Part shown: positions 11,440 through 25,200 of the stretch, piece by piece | How positions within the stretch are numbered: position 1 is the first letter of the stretch | Layout of the letters: each line of letters begins with the position of its first letter | The notes under the pieces: generated by a model | What the model was told of the DNA's origin: nothing | The model's input: the letters and a program-made list of their open reading frames with translations, nothing else | Databases searched by the model: none | Program-made: the position numbers and the translations under genes | DNA from: Sipunculus nudus | Taxonomy: Eukaryota > Annelida > Sipuncula > Golfingiida > Sipunculidae | Length of the DNA: 64,000 nucleotides | NCBI GenBank assembly: GCA_026874595.1 | Contig: CM049307.1 | Span: forward strand, 30,851,079 to 30,915,078 | Reading direction: 5' to 3'

Positions 11440-12548
11440 CATGATGTAATAGATGCTGATAAACTGGTGCCAGGCTAGATGTAACAGCATAACACAGCTA
11501 ACATATATGGTAAAATGACTCAATTCAATCTCCATAATTCAGCCAAAAATCATTCATGTGGAACAATTAATGACAATTATTATAAGAATTATGGTAGAGA
11601 TTATTCTTGTAAAATATTTAACAAACTGGCTTCAGTGGCATCAGTCGAAAAACGTTTCACAGGTTTACAACTCATATAGGAAGATACAGCAAACTGGCTA
11701 AGTTCAGCTTCCCGTAACTCAGCCAAAAAGCACTGAACCAAAACCATTTGAACAACTTGAATTATCAACATCTGAGGATAATTAATGTGCAAGATTTAAG
11801 AATTTGGCCCAGCGGTTTTTGAGAAGAAGATCTTTGTAGCCACTGAGCTAAAATGGGCTGTTATGGCATATGATTAAATTCAGCTTCCCATAACTTAGCC
11901 AAAAGTCACTGAAAAGAGACCATTTGAACAAACTTCAGAAAGCACTACCCTAGGATCATTTCTGTGCGATATTAAACATTTTGGCCATATGGTTTCAGAG
12001 AAGAACTTTTTTGTAGCCCTCAGTGTGATACAGGCACTGTCGACCCCATACAAAAAAGGCCAATGCAGGTGGCGCCACCAATACCTCAATTTCATATATG
12101 ACCTATGTGACCAACATTGGCATAAAATTTGGTGATGATAGCTCCAGCCGTTTCTGAGATTTAAATTTTAATATGCTTTTTAGCACAGTTAACAAAGATC
12201 AACCTCCTGTAACTCAGCCAAAGATCTCCCAACTTTAACCATTCGAACAAACTTGAGAAAGATTGTTCCAGGGATCATTTCTGTAAAATATTGTACAATT
12301 TGGCTGGACAGTTTCGGAGAAGAAGATTTTTAAAGCTTTTTTAGCTTTTTCCCTATAAAATCTAAGAAAATGCAGTTAGAAAAAAAAATAAACAAAATCC
12401 AATATAGTTTTTTGGATGACTGATTATTTGCAAAAAATTTGGTGATGCTAGCTCCTGCCATTTTTGAGATAGCTATGGTTAACGTACAGACAACGCACGA
12501 CACACTAAGGACGACGCTGCACCATCGCATAAGCTCACAGGTTTGCTA
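11440..12548 (+). repeat. Family G repeat element (units of about 150-170 bp)
   Basis: Four to five diverged units with phrases AGCTTCCCGTAACTCAGCCAAAA, CCATTTGAACAAACTT and TTTGAGAAGAAGATTTTTGTAG, one GGTGGCGCCACC at about 12068, and an end with ACAACGCACGACACACTAAG-type GAC-rich sequence followed by CTAAAAA. This is the same general plan as the other families but with a decayed hairpin. Non-coding. Confidence 0.5.
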
Positions 12549-13132
12549 AAAATTTGATACAAAAGCTTCAGTATCTGAACAACAAAGGCATTGATCACCC
12601 TGATTCTTTGCATGCATATTCATCATGGAGTGTTTCATCAGTTCTTGCAGATTGGTGGCGCCACCTGGATTTTTACGAATTTTTATGCATTTTCTCTCTA
12701 TTTTGAGACCTTCAAAGATGCGGTTGTTTGTTAACAGTGCACAAATTGTAACCATTGTACCTGAAAATCTTCTAACATGACATCCAGGGAGGTCTATGAA
12801 AAATCGCCCTGAGAACCTTTAATTAGGTCTCTGTTACCCATATTCTCCGAGCTTTAGGACTTATAATATAAGCACCCCTCAGCATAATTGAAAATTTGAT
12901 ACCAAAGCAGGTCACAAATCATAACCATTGGACATGGAATTTTCCAACTTAACAAGTGACCCATGGGTCATGACGCTCAGCTGACTGGGAAGAGATTCGC
13001 AAAAGGAAATTTTATCATCAGAATGGTAGTATATACCCATTCAACTGAAGCATCAAACAGATTAACCAACAGGCCAAGATTTAGTCTGTATTTATATATC
13101 TCAAAAATAGAGAAAAATGTGTAAACTTTTAA

Positions 13133-14290
13133 AACTAGAATACGGGTAACCGACAAGTGAATACATGTATCTGCCAAAATCGGATAGTGAGGCATGGATT
13201 GAGTGGCAAGGGGAAATAGAGTGAGGTATGTTGCATTTTAGCATGGATGTCTGCAGCCTAAATGTGTATGTAGGTTGTGCCACCTACCACAAATCCAGAA
13301 AGCTGTCCAAGTTGTATACACCTGCAAAATTTTAGGCAGAAAAGTCAAACCACTACATGTATATGAGCGATTTTTGCCCATGGCAGACAAACAGACAAAC
13401 ACTGTGCAAAAATCTTTGCAGGTAACCCCTCCAGTTTTGTGTATGATAAAGACCTATGTGAGATCTAAATACATGCACAATTTTGGCCCAATCGGTCAAA
13501 TGGTTCCTGAGATATGAGCTTGGATGTGTCCAGCGTTAACTAGAATGTAGGTGGCGCCACCTGTCATAAAATCAAGAAAGCTGTCCACGATGTATAAACC
13601 TGCAAAATTTTAGGCAGTTATGTCGAACCACTACAGAGAAATGAGTAATTTTAGGCCACGGCAGACTAACAGACAGACGCTGTGCAAACATTGTTACAGG
13701 TGGCGCCACCATTTTTTGTGTATGTTACAGAGCTATCAAAGGGCTACATTTCTATAAATTTTATTTACTGATCTGTCAAACGGTTCCCGAGATATAAGCT
13801 TGGATGTCATCAGCGTGAACGTGAACGTAGGTGGCGCCACCTGTCATAAAATCAAGAAAGCTATCCTGGATGTATACACATGACGAATTTCAGGTGAATT
13901 AGTCAATTCACTGCAGAGATATGAGTGATTTTAACCCAAGGCAGATGAACAGATGGACACAGTGCAAACATGGTTACAGGTGGCGCCACCATTTTTTGTG
14001 TATGTTATAAAGCAATCCAAGGGCTACATTTGTATCAATTTTATTTCCTGATCAATCAAACGGTTCCCGAGATATGAGGGTTTATGAGTGGAAGCAGACC
14101 CACAAATGGACACTGGATAGAGAGGAAAGGTCAGAGGTCAATGCAAATTGGTTAGGCACCAGTTCACATGTGACCCGATAATAGGTGTAAGTTTGGGAAA
14201 AATCGGTCCATTAGTCTCCGAGGAGCTCTCTGGAAACGAACGCCGCCGCGGCGGAGGAACTCGGTCAAAAACATAGTATCCGCAAAACTT
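13133..14290 (+). mobile_element. Hairpin-ended element B3 nested in family C
   Basis: The 5' end is AACTAGAATAC, with GTATCTGCCAAAATCGG close behind. The 3' end has AACATAGTATCCGCAAAAC with only a degenerate second arm (GATAC). It holds alternating GGTGGCGCCACC half-units as in B1 and B2 (near 13550, 13700, 13831, 13979). Confidence 0.65.
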
Positions 14291-14299
14291 TGATACAAA

Positions 14300-16260
14300 A
14301 ATACAGGTGGCTCCACCAGTCTGCAGAAACTAAAAAAAACACTTAATGGTCAATATCCATGCAAAAAATCATGGTGATCTCTGCATTAGTTGTTCAGATA
14401 CTTCAGTTTTTGTATCAAATTGTCCATTATTCTGAGGGATACTTCGGGGTCCTATAGCTTGAAGGATATGGGTAACAGAGACCTAATTTCAAGTTTCCAC
14501 AGGCACCTTTCATGGGCCTCCTTGCATGACAAGAATGAAGATTCTAGGTCCAGTTGTTGCGATTTGTACCCTGTTGACAGATAACCACATCTTTAAAGGT
14601 CTCAAAAAAAAGAAAAAAATTCGTAAAAATTTGAAAAAAAATAGAGGTGGCACACCCAGTCTGCAGAAACTGATGGAACAGCTCATGATCAATATGTATG
14701 CCGAAAATCATGACCATCAGTGTTGTAGTTATTGAAATACTGCAGTTTTTGTATCAAATTTTCCATTATTCTGGGGGAGGGTATTTTGGACCCATACAGC
14801 TTAAAGAATATGGGTAACAGAGACCTAATTTCAAGTTTCCATGGAGACTTTTCATGGGTCTCCCTGTGTGTCAAGAATGAAGATTCTTGGTCCAGTTTTT
14901 ATGATTTGTGCCCTGTTAACAGATGTTCATATCTTTAAAGGTCTCAAAAATACAGAAAAATTTCGTGAAAAAAAAGAAACAAATACAGGTGGTGCCACCA
15001 GTCTGCAGAAACTTATGAAACACTCCATGATCAATATCCATGCAAACAATTATGGTTATCTCTGCATTAGTTGTTCAGATACTTTAGCTTTTGTATCAAA
15101 TTTTCCATTATTCTGAGCTGTACTTTGGAGTGCCATAGCTCAAAGGATATGGGTAACAGAGACCAAATTTCAGGTTTCAATGGAGACTTATCATGGGTCT
15201 CCCTGTGTGTCAAGAACGAAGATTCTAGGTCCAGTCGTTACGATTTGTACCCTGTTGACAGATAACTACATCCTTAAAGGTCTCAAAAATGGAGAAAACA
15301 ATTCGTGAACATTGAAAAATACAGGTGGCGCCACCAGTCTGCACAAACTGATGAAACATCTCATGATCAATATGTATGTCGAAAATCATGACCATCAGTG
15401 ATGTAGTTAATGAGATATTGAAGTTTTTGTATGAAATTTTTGACTATTCTGGGGGGTAATTTTGGGCCCCATAGCTCGAAGGATATGGGTAACAGAGACC
15501 TAATTTCTGGTTTCCATGGAGACTTTTCATAGGTCTCTCAGTGTATCGAAAATGAAGATTCTAGGTCCAGTCGTTACGATTTGTGCCACGCTAACAGATG
15601 ACAGCATCCTCAAAGGTCTTAAAAATAGAGGAAAAAATCGTAAAAAATCAAACAGTACAGGTGGCGCCACCAGTCTGCAGGAACTGATCGAACATCTCAT
15701 GATCAATATGTATGCCAAAAATGAAGACCATCAGTGATGTAGTTATTGAAATATTGAAGTTTTTGTGTGAAATTTTTTACTATTCTGGGGGGTACTTTGG
15801 GGCCCCATAGCTCAAAGGATATGGGTAACAGAGACCTAATTTCTGGTTTCCAAGGAGATTTTTCATGGACCTCTCAGTGTGTCAAGAATTAAGATTCTAA
15901 GTCCAGTCTTTATGATTTGTGCCTTGTTAACAGATGTTCACATTTTTAAAGGTCTCAAAAATAGAGAAAAAAATTCGTAAAAAATCGAAAAATACAGGTG
16001 GCGCCACCAGTCTGCAGGAAGTGATGTAACATCTCATGATCAATATGTATGCCAAAAATCATGACCATCAGTCAAGTAGTTAATGAGATATTGAAGTTTT
16101 TGTATGAAATTTTTTACTTTTCTGGGGGGTACTTTGGGGCCACATAGCTCGAAGGATATGGGTAACAGAGACCTAATTTCTGGTTTCCAAGGAGATTTTT
16201 TATGGACCCCTTAGAATCCCAAGTTACAAGGTTCTAGGTCCAGCGGTTATGATTTGTGCC
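14300..16260 (+). repeat. 337-bp family C tandem array, plus orientation
   Basis: Six units, each opening at a GGTGGCGCCACC-type palindrome (about 14306, 14645, 14989, then 15324, 15660, 15997). Units share 'CAGTCTGCAGAAACTGATG', 'ATGGGTAACAGAGACCTAAT' and 'GTTACGATTTGTGCCCTGTT'. The same units lie in reverse orientation at 51.7-55.4 kb. Confidence 0.8.
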
Positions 16261-16812
16261 TGGTTAACGGACGGACAGACGGACAACGGACAAAGAGTGA
16301 TCACTATAGCTCAGATGACTTTCAGTCAGCTGAGCTAAAAACGATGGAGGTCCATGAAAAGTCTCCTAAGAAACGTGAAATTAGGTCTCTGTTACCTATA
16401 TTTTCTGAGCTATGGGGCTTATAAGAACCCCTCAGAATAAATGAAAATTTTATACCAAATAGGGCACAAATCATAACGAAGAATCTAATAACTTGACAAC
16501 CTGAGAGTTCCTCAAATGTTCTCCCCAGAAGCCTGAAATTTGGTCACTGTGACCTATATTCTCAGAGATCTCGAGTATGTTTGAGCACTCCAGAAATAAT
16601 GCAAAATACACATAAACTGTCAAATGCCTCAGGAAAGGCTGGTTGGATTGTCATCAGATTTGTTGGGCTTATGGGTCTTGATGAACTTAAGCTAATATGC
16701 ATGAACAATGATGCCACCTACATTATCTTAATTAGTTGCCTGTGCAAAGACATATTGTCAACATGTCAGTCAGCCGAGGGTAAGACCCATGGGTCACTTG
16801 TTATACAATTGT

Positions 16813-17288
16813 TGGTCACTTTAGTCATATCTGAAATTGAGGTATTGGTGGCGCCACCAATATTAAGGTATTAAGTTCAAGTTTACCTAAACGAAATTCT
16901 GTTGAATTATTGGACATTTAACAATGAAAGGACTGTCAGATACTTTGGTAAACAAAGCTTCAAGATTGTAGTAACAAACTGAGCTCTGTGGGTATATAAG
17001 CAGGGCTGTACATGCAACATAAATAATTTGTTTATATCCAATTTATGTGCAAGATAAATCCTTGAAAAAAAAATTTTTTTTTTATTTGCTTTAAATAGGC
17101 ATATGTTATTATTCTAACATTTTTGATAAAAAAAAATCTTATGAATATGTAAGCATGAAAAAACCATTTTAGCCAAAGTCTTTCAGTATGTGTGAATAGA
17201 TTTGGCTACAGGCCTTGATTTTGTCTGTATCTATAAATAGCTTTGTATAGCAAAATGACAGACAAGTAACATTCTTCTGTTTTAATGA
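16813..17288. other. Spacer without a recognised gene
   Basis: It contains one GGTGGCGCCACC at about 16848 and otherwise AT-rich sequence with A and T runs. No coding support. Confidence 0.4.
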
Positions 17289-17294
17289 TTTATT
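17289..17294 (-). terminator. Candidate polyadenylation signal of CISD2
   Basis: AATAAA on the minus strand (plus strand TTTATT), about 1.9 kb past the CISD2 stop, is the first clear one I noted downstream. The implied 3' UTR (19199 to about 17270) has no other gene and contains a (TA)n tract. This is an inference without transcript data. Confidence 0.3.
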
Positions 17295-18792
17295 GTTAAC
17301 AAAATTATTTTACATCATACATGATGATTAATCTCAAAGCTTGATGTCAATTATTGATGATTAAATGACGCTGCAGTCCAACAGGGGAGCAAACCTCAAC
17401 ACTGCATGAAAACACTGAGCTACCAAGAGAGAACTGTATAGGAATCAACTCTCTTCTACAAACATGGAGAGTACAAAGAACCCCTTGTTATACACTCCAG
17501 GAATAAACTCTTACCACAAATGTCAACTGTATGTGACCCTTCCCCTACCATGTTTTACAATACAACAATATATATGTGATGTATGACTTGGGTGGGCTTT
17601 TCCTGACAAACATCATCCCTACAAATATTGTTTGTAAATTGTCCTTCACACAACATGGCAGGTACAACACTGGTACTAAAATTTAATGAAAAATGCTTTA
17701 CACCCCTGTTTTCCATCTACCAGTGCACCTGTATGTTCTGGCCTTAAATTACAGAAAAATAGGGACTTTTGTATACAAATCCAATTTCTTTTCAAATTAC
17801 CCTACTACCAGTACCCTTTGTTGTACTTGTATTTTACTTCAAAATGTATTATGAGGTCATTTGGTTACAAAAAATACATTCAATGTTGGCCCCTTGCAGC
17901 AAAAAAAGTCTTACCTATATGCCATAGCTTTGATTCTAATTAGATTAACATCAGTGTAGCAATAATAAAGTTCCTACTAAAAATACTTGATTAAAAAAAA
18001 TAAATCAGTCAGCTAACAGTAATATAATAACTGCTATACATTTAGTGCAGTTGGACTTAATCGTTTGTGATTCACCTTTGTTCAGAAAACTGGACCAGAA
18101 TCATTAATTATAACGGTGCCCCTAACCCTGGATATTGTATTATGACTGTCAAAGGGTTTGACCTGTCAAAACTGAAGTTGGAATGATTTCTGAGAAAGCC
18201 TCCCAATATGTGAAAAAATCAAGTGAATTTGACAGAACTTATAACATCCAAAACAAGACATTTACATTGTCTAAATACAATATGGTATCATGCTATTGGT
18301 ATGCTCCCAAACTGTATACTGATAAGTAAAGTGTGGCGGTATGTGGCCACCTGGACACTGGACCAGAACTTAAAGAAATAGCAATAATGAATCATCATCC
18401 ATCACGATGAGCATGTATGTAAATCCAGTTGTCATTTGAATTAGCAAAAAGGAGCACAATTAAGTGTATTTACATTTAGCCATGGTGTGAATAAAACAAG
18501 ACACACCATCTTGAATATTTTAAGTTGATATATAAAAGGTCTGATAATGCAAAGTCACACTTGCCCACATTTGATAAACATATGGTGCACTTGGTCCATG
18601 GTGAATAATGCATGGTGGTTGTTTTAAGCTGTAACAATATTAAAAGTGATTGAAATGAAGTCCAGTTTAAAGGGGCCATGCCAGTATTTATGGTAAAGAT
18701 TACATATTGGTGCAACCATAAATAATTTCTTTGAGAAAATAGTCTAACCTTGTAAATGAATCTATCAAATTTAATCTAATCTAACCTGATAT

Positions 18793-18855
<63 letters not shown>

Positions 18856-19199
18856 GAGAAAAAAGAGAATAAAATTTGACACTGACTTAATTGTTAAGAA
18901 ATCAACATAATCTCATGCATGTTTTCCATTTAATATATGCAAATATTTGCATTTATAGGGTCAGAATATATTGAACACTGAGGATTTGGTGAAATACAAC
19001 CCTCTAGAAAATGCCCTATAACTGTCAAGATGATCAACAGATGGATGACAGAATAATGTACAAAAAATAGAATACAACAAGATATGGAAATTAGTTTGAA
19101 CCTAGTAAACTACGCAGTTCTGCCCATTCATGTCAACAGTAGATCTAACAGGGATTATGAAGGCACAAGCAGTGTGACCCAGTACCATGGGGAGTCCCA
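17295..19199 (-). other. Presumed CISD2 3' UTR / downstream region, no gene seen
   Basis: AT-rich sequence without recognisable coding regions or dispersed elements. A (TA)n microsatellite lies at about 18789-18850. Assignment to the 3' UTR rests only on position between the stop codon and a polyadenylation hexamer. Confidence 0.35.
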
Positions 19200-19295
19200 T
19201 TATTGTGTGGGCTCTTTCCTCTTGACAATAAGGGGCCCTACATTGTCACCAGTTTCTTCATTATGCTTGTTGTGAGATCCATCACACAAGGGAAA
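19200..19295 (-). CDS. CISD2: CISD2 coding exon 3 (end of CDGSH domain)
   Basis: The exon starts after a TTTGCAG acceptor and encodes [18 protein letters not shown], then [13 protein letters not shown] and TAA (19202-19200). It carries cluster ligands Cys108 and His112 and the conserved TGDNVGPL block. It is easy to miss because it is only 31 codons and no ATG falls inside it. Confidence 0.95.
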   Translation of the reverse strand, partial: FPLCDGSHNKHNEETGDNVGPLIVKRKEPTQ

Positions 19296-22200
19296 CTGCA
19301 AAGAAAAATTGTTAATTGTTTATGGTGAAAGTTTTTTTTTTCAAATGATCAGGTAATCTATCAGTAAAATAATACGCATGAATATTCATATCCTACCACT
19401 CAGACAAGCATGAACCTTGAGTAATCTCATTTCTTTATATTAACCAAATATATTTAGTTTCTTGATCTAAAATGATAATAATTTTTATCAGAACATAAAA
19501 AAGTATAAAAAAAAGTATGCCAAATAAACGGAATACACAATTGACAAAGGATTTCACTGATGCATATACAGCTAACATAATGGCATTAACATTTCACTTG
19601 ATAATGTTGTTCACCTCAAAAACCTTTGTTGTCCTGTTTTCATCTGCTTTTTGTAGCAGTGAGAGGAGGGTCAAGACTGATATGAATTATTCTGTTGGGT
19701 CAACACATGAAAACATTCTGCCCTATGCCATTTTACCTTTTCTTTTGGTTGGTCATGTAATTGGCAAATTTAAAAAAATTAAGTAATTTGGGAATCTCGA
19801 GTCTAAGAATTTGCCAGAAAATATGTTACTTATTGACAGGAGAAAATGGAAAATAGTGTGATAGTTAACAAACTGAAACAGCAATCTTAACTTATAAACT
19901 TTAACTGCAATCTAGTATTACATGTACTTTCAAGAATGACTAGACCACTTTAAACAAGGGACCCATGGGTCACGTCGCTCAGCTGAAATTTGGAAAATTT
20001 TTGCAAATGCAAAATAAACTTATTTCTTTTGTTTTACAAATATATATATAGATATATGCATTTGAAAAGCTAAGAGAAAATAGCCCTGCTTACTGGTGAA
20101 AATCAAACATTAAACATTTTTGCTGAACTAATACTGTGCACTTTTATGGACTATATCAAAGATGCATGAGCCTCTCATGATAAAATATTTCAAGAAGTAT
20201 CATTATTTCAGCTATGTGACAGTTATATGTGCATAAAATAACCATGGGAATGAATGAATACCTGTCAATTATAGAATAAGGAAGGAACTGGAGAATAGCA
20301 GAAGTACAATGATACACATTTAATTTAGTAACTGAAATAAAATGCAGTAAAAAAAATAAAATTTTCCATTTTCAAATGAGCATAAACTAAATCTGATAGC
20401 TATGTTTTTTACTGTGTAATAAATGAGAATTATGGCCTGAAACCATTTAATAAAGCAATAAGGAAACAAACATTAAGTGCTTAAAAGTTATATGAAAGGA
20501 TACATTTGACCAACCAAAATAAGTTAATGTTATTAATAATTCTGAAAACAGGTTAAACATTTCCATATGCAAATTCAAATTATTTTATTCATGGCTTAAA
20601 GCACCTCCTATCATGGTTTTTATATATCATTTGTAAGACTGAATATATGACATTTTACAGCTACATGTATATATACTAAAGATATAGATTGCAGAACACT
20701 TGCATTAATTCTACACATAAAAAAAACAGGATTGTTCATGACTATAAGTGTCTTAATGCCCTTACTAAACCTTAAATAATGTTAACTAGATCTTATCAAA
20801 GTCTAATATGTTATCACATTTAAAAAAAATTAATCAAAAATTATACATAAGCAATATGTTTAGCACAGGATTGACTGACTGAAGATGTAGTAAGACCTGA
20901 AAATTTATTTTGTAATAAATAAAAAAATACAAAATTCATCAACAGTAACAAAAAATTTAGAAATTATAAGATTCATCTTGTTTATTGAATCTGTCAACTG
21001 GAAAGGGTGGGTTGGACAGAGAGAGAGTGAGAGAAAGAGAAAGAGAGGGACAGTGACAGACAGAAGGGGGGTGCTCACTTCAGGCAGCCTGACCAAGTAG
21101 AGAGAACTGTCCTGAATGACCTCTAGTAACCAAAGTGGGCTGCTAGACAATCCAAGTGAATCCAGTATGAGCCCCCCAAAAAATTCAATAACTAGCCTCG
21201 CTTAGTGGCTTTTTTTTCATATTTCTGATTTTGACAGATTTCTAAATGTGTTCATGCTATGAAAATTAAATCCACAGTACTTACAAGAAATATATTTATG
21301 CTAATAACTTTAAAAAATTTGGATCTAATTTTGGGTATACAATTGATTCTTGACTGTAATAAGTACATCCCTGAAGAAAGTCTCCAGCTTCAAGAATTTT
21401 CATGTTAAGAGAGGAACTATATCTCCTGATTTTTTACAAAGTGCATTATGTTTGGGCCCATAACTTCAAGAAATTACAGTTACACAATACTGACCTTACT
21501 TCAGGTATGGTCATAGGAAATATATAGAGGAAAATGAATTTTAAATATGATCAATAACAGATCAGTGGTTTTGATATTAGGCAGTCTTTAAGTGTAACAA
21601 TGGCTTTTTAATGGAAAATTGAGGCTTTTCCTTAATATCTCGAAGGAACAAAGTCCTAGTGACCCAATTTGCGGTATGGTAAGAGATTTTGTGGACATCT
21701 AACTATATGTAGAATTTTGAATTTGTAGGTCCAATGGTTTCAAAACGTGCCAGTTTTATGGACAGATGGACGGACAGCTGCCAAACAAAGGATCATCAGC
21801 TATAGCTCAGAAGACTTTTAGTAAGCTGAGCTAAAAAGGAAATTCTCCACTGCAGTTCACATATATGAAAGTGCAATATCTTCACTTCTTTGATCAACTC
21901 CCTCCCTCTCCCTAACTCCCCCCCCCCCCCCCATGTCAAAATAAAAGATTAAGATCTTTCAAGCTACTCATCAACAGTCACAGATGAAAGTGATATAACT
22001 GACAAGCCTATGATTCATGGCTGAAACCCTGCCTACCTTTTTAGATTTCCAGCAGCGGCAGTAGACTGCTTTGTTGCCAAGATCCTCAATATCTACAGCA
22101 TTCACCACTTTTGCACTATCCTTCTGAATTTCAAGGTTTACTGGATGATTTTCTTCTGCAGGACGTCGAGGAGGATGGAATGCTTGGACAGTTATGTAAA

Positions 22201-25200
22201 CAATAAAGGACACAGACCCCACAAAAGGCACCAGGCTCAACCAATCTTTAGCTGAAAATAGAAATATTACAGTTTAAGGCTCTGTACAGTATTAAGCTAT
22301 AAATCCAGCTTAAATGAAGTCACATGTTCACACTTAAAACACCATTAACAGTATGCTCAATCTATCCTTACCAGAAAGTATACAACAGATATATACATAC
22401 ATATATGGCTTACACCAGACTCGGCCAACTCTTAGATACAAAATAAATAACAAAACTAGGGACACATGGGTCTCAACACTCAGCTGTATATGTCTATAAG
22501 GATATTTTAATGAGCTTTTTCAAAATGTGGGTCCTGTGACCTTAACCTTTCACCAAAAAAATCTGAGAATTTACTATCTTTGAACTTATAGTATTTAGAT
22601 TATTATAACAATTAAAAAAAAGTGGGTTCAGTGACCTAGACCTCTAACCAGGTAACCTCAAATTCTACAGATTTATTTCACATGGGGCAGGTAAGCCATG
22701 AGTGAAAGATGGAAGGTTTTGGATAAAAAAAGTTAAATTTACAATGTACCACAATCTTTTTTAAAGATGTGGATCCTGTGACTGTCACCTTTGACCCTGG
22801 AACCCCAAAATCATAATGATTCTTACTTTAGTGGTCTACCTGTCTATCCAAATCAAAGTTATCATCCATAAACCTAATTGTGATTGATGGGCCCTGTGAC
22901 CTTGACCTTTGAACCTGTGACCCTGCAGCGAAAACATTGTATCTGCAAAAACTTGTTTTGGTGGAAACAATTTCTCTAGGGCGTACTTTAAGCCCCATTG
23001 TTTGTCGGATGTAGGTCACAGTGAACTAATTTCAGGTTTTCAAGGAGATTTTTTATAGACCTCCATGGATATTCATTTAGAGGCTTCTAGGAATAGCAGT
23101 TACAAAATGTGCCTTGCTCAAGGAAGGCCAGGCGGACAAAGCACAATACCTATACCTCAGTTGACTTTCGGTCAGCTGAGCTAAAAGCTGGTAGGCTCAA
23201 GCATTTCCTCAGCTTTTATGAGGTAGTAGCACAAAACAGAAACCCCACTTTCATAACATTTACGTTTAATTATTCTGTGGAAAATAACATTAACACAACT
23301 CTGACATATTTTGCTGAGGTTTCCTTGTTTTATACCTAGGGTTCTAACTTCTTCCACTGATGGGATCTTAAAATATAGAAGCTGTTATACTAAGTATAAA
23401 AGTGGCTGATTTAGCTTCAGAAACTCCATGTGCTGCCTCTCATGACCCCTGTTACTCATTTCATAGTCTGTGCTCTTTGTGGCAGGACCCAGGTTCATCA
23501 TAAAATTACAATTTTTCAGTTTTAGACTGCTGCAAGCCTGGTTGGGTGGCAGTATAATTGTGGCAGTACACCCCCCCCCCCCCCCACTCCACAGCATGAC
23601 ATACCTGTAATTGTGGGCATAGGAAGGTTGTCATAGGAAGGTTGCTATTCTTGTTGGACCTCAAGTTATTTCATACACCAGCAGTATACCTCAATTCAAA
23701 CATCTGACTTGCTACAGCCAGGTTTTCCTGTAACTTTTCCATGAAACAAATTCACTATTCAGTGTACCAGTACTGTGATACATGATGCAGAGGTTTCTGA
23801 CAGATGTGAGTGTGATCACCCCTATGGCAAAATAAAGTCAATTTTCCCAGGATTTAGGTGCAAATATGGGAAATTACCCCTCTTAGGACACACCTGCCAT
23901 TGTTTTAGAGTAAAAACAGGCATTTCCAAGGAGTGGTCACAGTTCCATGACAACAGCTGAGTGCTCACCCCATCAGTAACAATACACCATACAGATTATA
24001 ATTTGAATTCACATTACATTTTATGATTGGAGAATGTAACATTTGATAAAACTAGCATAACGTTCAGTTTCACTGTTGATTATTACCTATTTCAAACATG
24101 AGTAGGTATGTTATTTACACTTTCAAAATTATATTTTCATTTTTGCTATTCAAAATAAAAAGATTCATTACACCCCAAGTGTAAAAAGCTGTGAAAATGT
24201 GCACAAGAGATCTCTAATTTCATGAGTCCAAATGTAAAAGAAATTAAGTTCAAATCAGTGAGGTAATATGATCCAACACATGATCATGACTCATGTCATA
24301 GTTACCCAACAGACAATATTTACTCATTGTTCCCTATTGGCTGCAACCACCAAGCCTGTGCCGTCTGACCACAGCCCCAATTGTTATTTACATATGGGGC
24401 GGTACAGGATGACTTGTGCCCCCTCAAAATTGTCCAGACCTGCCATACTGAAATTTTATATGACTAAATTTACTTATCAATGCAGCTGATGGCAGCACTG
24501 ACTCAACATCCGAGTTTGTAAGAGTGATGTCAATTAATCAATATGTGAAAGAATATCCACTAGATAACAATGAATTTAAAAATAAACCTGCATGTAATGT
24601 CTTTGTTAGAAAGTTATTTGTATATTGATTAACATGGATTATGGGGTAATGGATTTTTTTTTTTTTTACAGTAAAAACATTCTTTCATTACAGTAAAAAC
24701 AACCATTTAACAGCCATAAAACTGTACATGAACTCAAAGACTCAAGGACTGGTTTTACTAGTATGACCTAATGGATAGATATAAACTGACAACTTTGCAC
24801 CTTGGTCCTTGGTTATTATCAGCATGGAACTCTACAGGTAATAAGATCCAAGGAACTGCCCAAGTGTGGCAAATGAAGTTTTGAGATAAAGCAGTGAAGA
24901 AGGGTCAGGCTGAACAGGGAAAGTACACTTTTGATTGTCTTGTACAACACTTCTAATCATGTTGTCATGCAGGTTTTTGAACCATTATTAACAAGTGCAT
25001 TCTACCCATTTGTGTAAAAATACAATCCAGTTTATGACCTCTCCCACTGTTTGATTTTCTAACATGATCTATGGTGAGAATTCAGTGGAACTCCAGTATA
25101 CACATACAACTTAACATGTCAAAATCATAAGAAGGTGAATGGGTCCTTCAAGCATTCAGTAGGTTAAGACTAGAAATATTCTGGCACCCAGTCAAGTGAT

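Larger units (their letters stand above)
12951..16337 (+). mobile_element. Hairpin-ended family C element, containing nested element B3
   Basis: The 5' end is AACAAGTGACCCATGGGTCA at 12951. The 3' hairpin at 16308-16336 has arms AGCTCAGATGACT and AGTCAGCTGAGCT, preceded by GGACGGACAGACGGAC. GCTCAGCTGACT at 12975-12986 is an exact 12-base inverted copy of the hairpin's right arm. The interior is a 337-bp tandem array (14300-16260). Non-coding; open frames in the array recur once per unit and are artefacts. Confidence 0.75.
12549..16812 (-). mobile_element. Outer family C element (minus), interrupted by an inserted C element
   Basis: Family C sequence in minus orientation at 12549-12950 continues at 16337-16812. 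The join reads ...TTTTCCAACTT / AAAACGATGGAGGTCCATG, which matches uninterrupted family C sequence. The 5' terminus is the reverse complement of GACCCATGGGTCACTTGTT at about 16790-16808. Confidence 0.6.

Noticed and set aside
14390-15737. Repeated open frames starting MFRYFSFCIK... or METFHRS...
   Set aside because: Same explanation for the 337-bp family C array; the same peptides appear in reverse at 53-54 kb.
3091-16008. CRISPR-like array because of regularly spaced identical 12-mers
   Set aside because: Intervals are 130-337 bp and are themselves repeated rather than unique; the genome is clearly eukaryotic.
22036-22240. An 89-codon frame starting MSLVPF... as a complete small membrane protein
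   Set aside because: It is exon 2 of CISD2 read through both splice sites; the start Met is out of the spliced context and the tail after ...KSKK is intron.
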